Positions 1 through 4,851 of a stretch of DNA of 5,591 bases are shown here, one piece after another (position 1 is the stretch's first letter; each line of letters starts with the position of its first letter). Source of the DNA: Succinivibrionaceae bacterium (GTDB taxonomy: Bacteria > Pseudomonadota > Gammaproteobacteria > Enterobacterales > Succinivibrionaceae); NCBI GenBank assembly GCA_003477345.1, contig DMTG01000186.1:1-5591 (forward strand), given 5' to 3'. The position numbers were made by a program, and so were the translations under genes. Under the pieces are notes generated by a model that worked only from the letters and a program-made list of their open reading frames with translations, made no database searches and had not been told where the DNA came from.

Positions 1-600
1 CTCCGCGCTCAGCACGTTGTCTTTTGTAAAGAGCCCGGTTCTTACCAGGTTGTTCTGCACTTTACGATAGGCATCCACGTCAATAAAGCTGAATACCAGC
101 TTATGAGTAAGGCCATACAGCTTTTTACTGACCACACTTATTTTATGCAGCAGCACTTTCGGGGTAATTTCAGGGGTAATTATGAGCGGATCAAAACGCC
201 AGATAACTCTGTCTGCCCCAATTTTTTCAGAAAGAGCTTTAAAGGTCTCAACTCTTTTATCAACAGACGGAACATTGGGCTCGAAGCCTTCTGAGTCATA
301 GTCATTAAGAGTGAACTGAAAATAATAGCCGATGCCCCTTTTATCAAGCTCATCTAAAAGCGGCAGCAGAGGCTTAGGGTTCTTGGTCCAAAACACGACT
401 ACCCGGCAGTTTTTAAAGGTCACATAGGATGGCTGGCGGTTGAAAGGGTTTACCCATACAACGTAGCCGGCCTTTAAGCGTTCTATGAACCACTTAGCAT
501 AAAAGGCCGGTATATCGGTAGATCTGCTGGCAGATACTATAACAGGTGCCAGTGCGTCTACAGTTCTGCCGTCAGGGAGTTTCAGTTTTTCTTTCTGCAT
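1..600 (-). CDS. DUF1848 family protein (5' part; C-terminus lies beyond the window start)
   Basis: Two hundred codons are open from ATG at 600 to the window edge, so the C-terminal part is missing. The protein matches what I know of the DUF1848 family (Pfam PF08902): VIVSASRSTDIPAFY at residues 20-34, an NPFNRQ loop at 51-56, VVFWTKNPKPLLP at 68-80, YYFQFTLNDY at 92-101, EPNVPSVDKRVE at 107-118 and RVIWRFDPL at 131-139. Family members are typically about 300 residues and end in a cysteine cluster likened to the iron-sulfur site of radical SAM enzymes; that part is not visible here. The biochemical role of the family is unknown to me. The gene follows the methyltransferase-like gene by 11 bases. 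Its likely Shine-Dalgarno AAGG (610-613, minus strand) overlaps the upstream stop codon, so coupled translation is likely. Family assignment is confident; function is not assignable. Confidence 0.88.
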   Translation of the reverse strand, partial: MQKEKLKLPDGRTVDALAPVIVSASRSTDIPAFYAKWFIERLKAGYVVWVNPFNRQPSYVTFKNCRVVVFWTKNPKPLLPLLDELDKRGIGYYFQFTLNDYDSEGFEPNVPSVDKRVETFKALSEKIGADRVIWRFDPLIITPEITPKVLLHKISVVSKKLYGLTHKLVFSFIDVDAYRKVQNNLVRTGLFTKDNVLSAE

Positions 601-609
601 AATACACGA

Positions 610-613
610 CCTT
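610..613 (-). promoter_or_regulatory. Ribosome binding site of the DUF1848 gene, overlapping the upstream stop codon
   Basis: On the minus strand AAGG lies nine bases ahead of the ATG at 600 and shares bases with the TAA stop (614-612) of the methyltransferase-like gene. Terminating ribosomes would sit on the next start region, which supports co-translation of the pair. Confidence 0.6.
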
Positions 614-1559
614 ATAAAAGCCCAAAATCTAATTCTATCTTATCGTCATTATCATCTTTAGATACCTGGGCGCAGCGTATTTCTTCATTCAGTGAAATCA
701 AATGCTCTGCAGTCTGCTCAGGCAGAATGCTTCTAGCCACAGAATCTCTTACCAATACCCTGTAATTATATTTAGAATTGGTATCAGGATGCTGGAATTT
801 GGTGTAGCAGCTGTGGTTCTTGCAGTGTTTGTGGTTTCTGCAGGTTACTGGCAACACAAAGCTAAATTCGGAAGCATCAGTAAAATCATTCAGATCTGAA
901 TTCATACATAATGGGATAAAGGTTCCATTTGCTGCTGTGCAGGTGACATCAGAAATAATCATCATTCCTCTTTCTGATAAAGAAGCACTGAAGGCTTTGG
1001 CAAAATGGTAATACACATTGTCGCAGCGTGTTAACAGCTCACACAGGAATTTAGAGGTAACGATAAAATCCATGTCTGAAAAGTTATAGGCAAGATTATA
1101 AAAATCGGAAGTACTGCGGATATTTTTAGAACCGCGTTTTATGATAATTCTAATTCCTGTTGCCTCATGCATCTGTTTAAAAATATCTCGGCAGATATTA
1201 AGTGCATCTTCGTTTCCGTCTATTACATTAATTTCAAATTCGGCCTCTGGATATCTGGCGTGCAGGAAGCAGACAAGGCCAGCAATATCACCGCCAGTGC
1301 CGCAGCCAACAGATAAAAGTTTAAAAGACTTCTTTTCCTCAAAGAATGTAAAATGAGAGGTTAAGCGGTCTATTTCCATGCAGATAGATTTAATTTCGAT
1401 GAAAGATCTTGGAAAATAAGTGCCCAGATATTTAAGGTTATCCTGGTGGTTATTTTCAAGGTTAAACATTACTCTGACATGATCAGCAGAATACACTGCG
1501 CCTGAATTTTCGATGAAAGCGCGAAGCCAGTCTGGTAATAAATTCAAGCAACCGTTCAT
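612..1559 (-). CDS. Class I SAM-dependent methyltransferase-like protein with a Cys/His-rich insert
   Basis: This complete gene encodes 315 residues. The Rossmann glycine motif is clear: KLLSVGCGTGGD at residues 80-91, followed by an acidic strand end in NVIDGNE (Asp114), which fits ribose binding of S-adenosylmethionine. DFIVTSKFLCEL (164-175) and GMMIISDVT (198-206) look like the later core strands. The N-terminal HQDNLKYLGTYFPRSFIE (38-55) resembles segments ahead of the core in Rsm22-type ribosome-associated methyltransferase-like proteins, but I cannot confirm that link. Residues 240-251 hold three Cys and three His (C240, H243, H245, C246, H249, C251), a possible metal or Fe-S site. The acceptor substrate is unknown. 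The start at 1559 is supported by AGAGG seven bases upstream. It is the first gene of a two-gene unit with the DUF1848 gene and looks less AT-rich than the plus-strand genes. No signal peptide or membrane segment is seen, so it is probably cytosolic. Confidence 0.8.
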   Translation of the reverse strand: MNGCLNLLPDWLRAFIENSGAVYSADHVRVMFNLENNHQDNLKYLGTYFPRSFIEIKSICMEIDRLTSHFTFFEEKKSFKLLSVGCGTGGDIAGLVCFLHARYPEAEFEINVIDGNEDALNICRDIFKQMHEATGIRIIIKRGSKNIRSTSDFYNLAYNFSDMDFIVTSKFLCELLTRCDNVYYHFAKAFSASLSERGMMIISDVTCTAANGTFIPLCMNSDLNDFTDASEFSFVLPVTCRNHKHCKNHSCYTKFQHPDTNSKYNYRVLVRDSVARSILPEQTAEHLISLNEEIRCAQVSKDDNDDKIELDFGLL

Positions 1560-1566
1560 GATTCTG

Positions 1567-1571
1567 CCTCT
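1567..1571 (-). promoter_or_regulatory. Ribosome binding site of the methyltransferase-like gene
   Basis: On the minus strand AGAGG is followed by a seven-base spacer and the ATG at 1559. It supports that start over internal methionines. Confidence 0.65.
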
Positions 1572-1587
1572 TTATGTTCTGATGTAT

Positions 1588-1615
1588 AAACTATAAAGAG
1601 CACAGAACGTACCAA
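1588..1615 (-). promoter_or_regulatory. Weak candidate promoter for the minus-strand gene pair
   Basis: On the minus strand TTGGTA (1615-1610) and TAGTTT (1593-1588) are separated by 16 bases. An overlapping TATAGT (1595-1590) is a better -10 match but has no good -35 at a standard distance. The location, about 30-55 bases upstream of the start codon, is suitable. The matches are only partial in AT-rich DNA, so this is a tentative call. Confidence 0.25.
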
Positions 1616-1733
1616 TTATTAATTTCTTTTAATTACAGTTCATTATTCCCAAATAGCCTAGCAAACGTCCTCAATACATTAGTAAAATTACAAAGTTTTA
1701 GTTAATTTACCAACTATATAGCAAGTTAATCTT

Positions 1734-1751
1734 TACTGATAATCATCAGTA
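1734..1751. repeat. Perfect 7-base inverted repeat, TACTGAT-aatc-ATCAGTA
   Basis: The two seven-base arms are exact reverse complements around a four-base centre, giving an 18-base dyad of the size bound by dimeric repressors. It could also fold as a short hairpin. It lies in the divergent intergenic region, nearer the minus-strand unit (about 175 bases from that start codon). It has partial likeness to a Fur box (GATAATCATC core) but not enough to call one. Confidence 0.5.
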
Positions 1752-1756
1752 TGTAG

Positions 1757-1769
1757 CTTATTCAATAAG
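1757..1769. repeat. Perfect 6-base inverted repeat, CTTATT-c-AATAAG
   Basis: The arms are exact reverse complements around a single central base. It starts six bases after the neighbouring 18-base dyad. Short AT-rich palindromes arise easily by chance in this composition, so its only weight is from the clustering. Confidence 0.35.
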
Positions 1770-1790
1770 TAGAAAAATTAGGTATTGCGC

Positions 1791-1801
1791 TTATGGCATA
1801 A
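1791..1801. repeat. Short inverted repeat, TTATG-g-CATAA
   Basis: This 11-base dyad has five-base arms and one central base. It is the third dyad within 70 bases. Alone it would be unremarkable. Confidence 0.25.
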
Positions 1802-1982
1802 TTTGGTATTATCTTTTGTTATTCAACGAAAAATCACAAACAATTTCAGCACACCTTTTCCAGGGATTAAAAGGAACAACAAACACTTCCTTCTAAAGAG
1901 TCTCGCCAGACACCACAACAATATTTCTAAAATATAATCAATACACCTTTTTAAAGAACTATCCCCGTAAGGTTCCTCTGGG

Positions 1983-2017
1983 TTTACTATAAATTTCCAT
2001 GGGGAAACTAGAGTAAA
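1983..2017. repeat. Nested two-tier inverted repeat
   Basis: An outer pair TTTACT (1983-1988) and AGTAAA (2012-2017) encloses an inner pair TTTCC (1994-1998) and GGAAA (2003-2007) around ATGG, with internal loops of five and four bases. The concentric symmetry could be a double operator, a cruciform or a structured leader RNA. It lies about 180 bases upstream of the nuclease start. No U-run follows, so it is not a standard terminator. Confidence 0.4.
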
Positions 2018-2096
2018 TTACATAAATTCCAAATAAAATATTTCCAAAAACAACAGCCCACATATCATAAAACTGCAGAGACTTTTCAAAAATATT

Positions 2097-2126
2097 TTTA
2101 CACGGTGCAATAATATTAATAATTAT
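2097..2126 (+). promoter_or_regulatory. Weak candidate promoter for the Can1-like nuclease gene
   Basis: TTTACA (2097-2102, five of six to the -35 consensus) and AATTAT (2121-2126, four of six to the -10) are 18 bases apart. Transcription from here would give a leader of roughly 65 bases. Other AT-rich hexamers nearby are nearly as good, so the exact promoter is uncertain. Confidence 0.25.
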
Positions 2127-2188
2127 GTTATTAACTTTTTCGCACTAGGCAATAACGGTATTTACGGCCCTCTAGTTTATTAAACAGC

Positions 2189-2192
2189 AGGA
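2189..2192 (+). promoter_or_regulatory. Ribosome binding site of the Can1-like nuclease gene
   Basis: AGGA lies five bases ahead of the ATG at 2198 and fixes that start. The translation begins directly with a CARF first strand, so no upstream extension is needed. Confidence 0.65.
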
Positions 2193-2197
2193 AAAAT

Positions 2198-4315
2198 ATG
2201 AGCAGTTACGTTTTTACTTCTCTGGTAGGAAATCAGCTTTTTGGAGTCATCAATGCAATAATCTGTGCTGCTAACAGACGAAATACACTGTATCCGATTT
2301 CTAAAATCGTTCTGTATGCTACAGCAGATCTGATGAACCTAAAAACCGAGCAAACAGCCTCAGGAACTATTAAAGAAGCACAAGTAATCAAGGCGTTCTG
2401 TGAAGATAATAATTATCCACCTGTTGAAATAATTGAAATAGACAGACTGAAAAACAATTTTATAGAGCTGATCTCCGATATTGTTAAAACAGGAGAAGGC
2501 ATACTATTCTACCTAGAAGGAGGAATGAATTATGCTGTCTCACAATATATCTCAGCACTTATGAATAAGTCTCCTGACGCTGCACTTATAGTTACTGACG
2601 GACCAATGTGCCATACAGTAAAACTTGATACTTCATTCTTATCTAATAGCGCTGACTGGGATCAGAGCATAATGATTAGAGAACTGTCTCCTGAAAAAAT
2701 TCTGAAAATTCAGGGAATCAGTGATACTTCATCAAAAGTGTCCAATTTCAGTAATTATGTAAAATACTGGCTGAAAAATGAAAACTGCATCCCTGATAAC
2801 ACATTGACAAACGTTCGCATGGGCGGCATTACAGCGGATTTTGTATGGAATATCGGAGGCAATCATCTGGCTTTTCTTATGTCACCTAATCGTCAGGGGA
2901 AACCAGCAAATAATAAGTCTATATTGAAAAGACTTAGATATATAGCCCAATGGGTAGCCAGCAAACCAAAAGATAAAAAACTTTACGACATAAAATGCTA
3001 CGTGCTGTGTGAAATAAAGGCGCATCAGGAAAGTCTTGCTAAAGAGAGCCGCGGTAAAGCTATTCCTATAAAATCTGCCTATGGTTACTGCAATGGTCTG
3101 TCTTTATTTAAGTCTGCAAGCGAAGAAATCAAGGTAATCCCTCCTGTTTTAAAAAAAGAGCTTATTGAAATATTCAGTGACAGAATTAAATCAGAAATCA
3201 TTGGAGAATGTAGAAATAAAAAAATTATCGTTAATTCTAATACTCTAATTGTTGCAGTAGGTACTGATGTAAGTCCGGTATTAACCGCTGTCTGGTCCCA
3301 TGTGCAGGATAAACGATTCACTACAGTTATGATGCTCTGCAGTGATTCTTTAGTTGATAATACTGATAATTTAAAGAAAGCGCTTGAAGAACAGAGTATT
3401 TTTTCTAATATAAAAATAAGAGTTGTAGCAGTTGATATAAAGGGTAGATATATCCCCTTCAGACTTGAACCGGCCCCGGATGCCCAGAACATCGAGGTTA
3501 ATATAACCCCGGGATCTAAAGGCCAGACCGCTTTTCTTACTTATTTTGCATTTAGGCATAATCTGAAAATCTGGTCTATTAACAAAGCAGAGATAACCAA
3601 GCTATGGCCTTATGATAGTGAAAAATTCCCTGTAACTGCCTATGATCCAACAACTCTTCTTAGAATTGATCGTAATAAACTGGAAAAATCTTCTATAAAA
3701 CCAGAAGAAAAGCAATTTTTAACCAGCATTCTGGCTGACATAAAGGATGCCGACCGCCCATTGAAGCTTGAAGAAATTCTTTTAAGCAAGAATATACATA
3801 TAGAAACAAAAGAGGGAGAAACCGAACTCTACGTAAAAAATTTTAATGACGATTCTCCTGCCGAAAAACTAGGCGCCTGGTTTGAAAAAATGACGCTTGC
3901 AGCATTAGCTTCAATACGCGGCAGTCAGTGTTATAGCAATGTTACTCGCATGCACGAAAATCTTAATGGCCACATTACTGAGATAGACTGCTTATGCAGT
4001 TATAATCATCTAGTTCTAGCAGTGTCCTGTAAAGCATATCCTAGTTGTAAAAATGTAGAAAAACTGCAAGAAAGAATTTTATCCCCAAAAGAAGAGGCAG
4101 TGACCTTTGCCAAAGCTGTTGGTCGTTTCTGTCTTCCTGTACTATGCTTGCTAGAAAAATATGATATTCCCGATATAGTCACTCTTGAAAGGACATCTGC
4201 CAAAATTGCTGTTATAGATCTGCATGATTTGGCAGATACTCAAAGACTCGTTCAGATTTTTAATGAGTTGGAAACCAATTATCAGAGTTCTGAGGCTGAT
4301 ATCGAAATCTTATAG
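2198..4315 (+). CDS. Can1-like tandem-CARF nuclease (CARF, nuclease-like, CARF, PD-(D/E)XK)
   Basis: This complete gene encodes 705 residues; Thermus Can1 (TTHB155), which it resembles in layout, has about 636. Residues 1 to about 172 form a CARF-like Rossmann domain (YVFTSLVGNQLFGVINAI; signature loop LEGGMN at 106-111). Residues 173 to about 335 look like a decayed nuclease fold (GGITADFVW at 209-217, GNHLAFLMSP at 221-230) without catalytic acids or Lys. Residues 343 to about 460 form a second CARF domain (LIVAVGTDVSPVL at 350-362; NITPGSKGQTA at 435-445). The C-terminus is a DUF1887-type PD-(D/E)XK domain: GAWFEK (Glu563), TEID (Glu595, Asp597) and SCK (Ser610-Lys612). By analogy, cyclic tetra-adenylate from a type III CRISPR Cas10 would bind between the CARFs of the monomer and trigger metal-dependent cleavage of DNA, possibly also RNA. 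No cas gene or CRISPR array is visible in the window, so the activator is unproven. Transcription is likely monocistronic. No membrane segment is seen. Confidence 0.82.
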   Translation: MSSYVFTSLVGNQLFGVINAIICAANRRNTLYPISKIVLYATADLMNLKTEQTASGTIKEAQVIKAFCEDNNYPPVEIIEIDRLKNNFIELISDIVKTGEGILFYLEGGMNYAVSQYISALMNKSPDAALIVTDGPMCHTVKLDTSFLSNSADWDQSIMIRELSPEKILKIQGISDTSSKVSNFSNYVKYWLKNENCIPDNTLTNVRMGGITADFVWNIGGNHLAFLMSPNRQGKPANNKSILKRLRYIAQWVASKPKDKKLYDIKCYVLCEIKAHQESLAKESRGKAIPIKSAYGYCNGLSLFKSASEEIKVIPPVLKKELIEIFSDRIKSEIIGECRNKKIIVNSNTLIVAVGTDVSPVLTAVWSHVQDKRFTTVMMLCSDSLVDNTDNLKKALEEQSIFSNIKIRVVAVDIKGRYIPFRLEPAPDAQNIEVNITPGSKGQTAFLTYFAFRHNLKIWSINKAEITKLWPYDSEKFPVTAYDPTTLLRIDRNKLEKSSIKPEEKQFLTSILADIKDADRPLKLEEILLSKNIHIETKEGETELYVKNFNDDSPAEKLGAWFEKMTLAALASIRGSQCYSNVTRMHENLNGHITEIDCLCSYNHLVLAVSCKAYPSCKNVEKLQERILSPKEEAVTFAKAVGRFCLPVLCLLEKYDIPDIVTLERTSAKIAVIDLHDLADTQRLVQIFNELETNYQSSEADIEIL

Positions 4316-4478
4316 GCATAACATACTAATACTAAGATTTATTAAAAGAAAATCGATTGTACAGATGTTGCGCGATAGAAAAGTTGACCAGGCAAGCGAT
4401 TAGAAACTGATCTTGAATTAACTGTACTGTCTGGCAGGTTCATTAATGTAATAGATAACTTTATTTTTGCGTTTCAAA

Positions 4479-4501
4479 TTTTAGCCTAATTTGGCTTAAA
4501 A
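4479..4501. terminator. Weak hairpin with A/T-rich flanks, possible bidirectional terminator
   Basis: TTTTAGCC (4479-4486) can pair with GGCTTAAAA (4493-4501), with one bulged T and a six-base loop. The A and T runs are inside the stem and no long U-run follows on the plus strand, so termination would be weak. It is the best hairpin of this type that I see after the nuclease gene, but it lies about 165 bases past the stop. Confidence 0.25.
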
Positions 4502-4517
4502 ATACGGTCTAGATCCG

Positions 4518-4548
4518 CATTTATAAACACTTTATTTACTTATAAATG
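4518..4548. repeat. Perfect 9-base inverted repeat with 13-base spacer
   Basis: CATTTATAA (4518-4526) and TTATAAATG (4540-4548) are exact reverse complements. They lie about 300 bases before the methyltransferase start. The stem would be almost entirely A-T pairs, so a protein-binding site is more plausible than a stable RNA hairpin; chance is also possible in DNA this AT-rich. Confidence 0.35.
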
Positions 4549-4641
4549 AAATGCAAAACTCGAGTTATATAAATTGAAAATATCTACGAGAAGAAAACTC
4601 TTACGAGTAAACTACTAACGGAATTCAACATACTATCGTTT

Positions 4642-4661
4642 TATAGGTATTATTTCCTATA
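4642..4661. repeat. 6-base inverted repeat, TATAGG ... CCTATA
   Basis: The arms TATAGG (4642-4647) and CCTATA (4656-4661) are exact reverse complements around eight bases. It does not resemble the controller-protein boxes of restriction-modification systems. It may be an operator in the methyltransferase leader, or chance. Confidence 0.25.
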
Positions 4662-4778
4662 GGTCTAAACAGTAGTTTAAACTTAAAATATAACACGTTA
4701 ATTTGATAAGCAAAAATAATGAATGCTGTATGCAAATTTGCTAAAAACATTTATTTAATTAAATATCTACATGTTATA

Positions 4779-4808
4779 TTTACAATATTACAACAGGAAT
4801 TATATACT
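4779..4808 (+). promoter_or_regulatory. Candidate sigma-70 promoter of the C5-methyltransferase gene
   Basis: TTTACA (4779-4784) and TATACT (4803-4808) each match the consensus at five of six bases and are 18 bases apart. Transcription would begin near 4815, leaving a leader of about 37 bases before the ATG. This is the best promoter match in the window. Confidence 0.5.
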
Positions 4809-4840
4809 CCCATATTTTCAACCACTAGAACAAATGAGTT

Positions 4841-4844
4841 AAGG
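4841..4844 (+). promoter_or_regulatory. Ribosome binding site of the C5-methyltransferase gene
   Basis: AAGG is followed by seven T residues and the ATG at 4852. An earlier in-frame ATG at 4834 meets a TAA after two codons, so 4852 is the only sensible start. The T-run is the spacer of the binding site and is not part of a terminator, since no hairpin precedes it. Confidence 0.65.
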
Positions 4845-4851
4845 TTTTTTT

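Larger units (their letters stand above)
1560..2197. other. Divergent AT-rich intergenic region without a supportable gene
   Basis: This 638-base stretch separates the minus-strand pair from the plus-strand nuclease gene and must contain both promoters. I see no convincing open reading frame, tRNA or CRISPR-like repeat series. It does hold several short inverted repeats, described separately: 1734-1751, 1757-1769, 1791-1801 and the nested repeat at 1983-2017. Its length is well beyond what two simple promoters need, so operators, a small RNA or decayed sequence are possible; none can be shown from the sequence alone. Confidence 0.7.
4316..4851. other. AT-rich intergenic region between the nuclease and DNA methyltransferase genes
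   Basis: This 536-base spacer has no supportable gene and no clear intrinsic terminator for the nuclease gene. The part at about 4358-4440 is visibly richer in G and C than the rest. The remainder is strongly AT-rich with inverted repeats at 4479-4501, 4518-4548 and 4642-4661, the palindrome AGTTTAAACT at 4674-4683, and a promoter-like pair just before the methyltransferase gene. Its length argues that the two flanking genes are separate transcription units. Confidence 0.65.

Noticed and set aside
103..294. Plus-strand 63-codon open frame
   Set aside because: It lies opposite the DUF1848 coding frame, which has clear family motifs, and has no protein signature of its own.
702..1356. Plus-strand small open frames opposite the methyltransferase-like gene
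   Set aside because: They are shadows of the minus-strand gene, which has a clear SAM motif and a proper start.
1734..1751. Fur box
   Set aside because: Only the central GATAATCATC part resembles the consensus, and neither flanking gene has an obvious iron-related role.
1560..2197. CRISPR array or repeat-spacer series upstream of the nuclease gene
   Set aside because: I looked for a direct repeat of about 23-37 bases at regular spacing here and in 4316-4851 and found none; only short dyads and chance AT-rich similarities occur.
3085..3559. Minus-strand open frames inside the nuclease gene
   Set aside because: They lie antisense to the strongly domain-matched CARF coding frame and show no recognisable motifs or ribosome binding sites.
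4006..4203. Minus-strand 65-codon open frame
   Set aside because: It is antisense to the nuclease active-site region and has no independent support.
4366..4404. Tiny open frame starting MLRDRKVDQ
   Set aside because: Only 12 codons with no ribosome binding site; more likely fortuitous within the G/C-richer patch.
4841..4851. T-run as an intrinsic terminator before the methyltransferase
   Set aside because: No hairpin precedes it, and AAGG plus seven T plus ATG is a normally spaced ribosome binding site.
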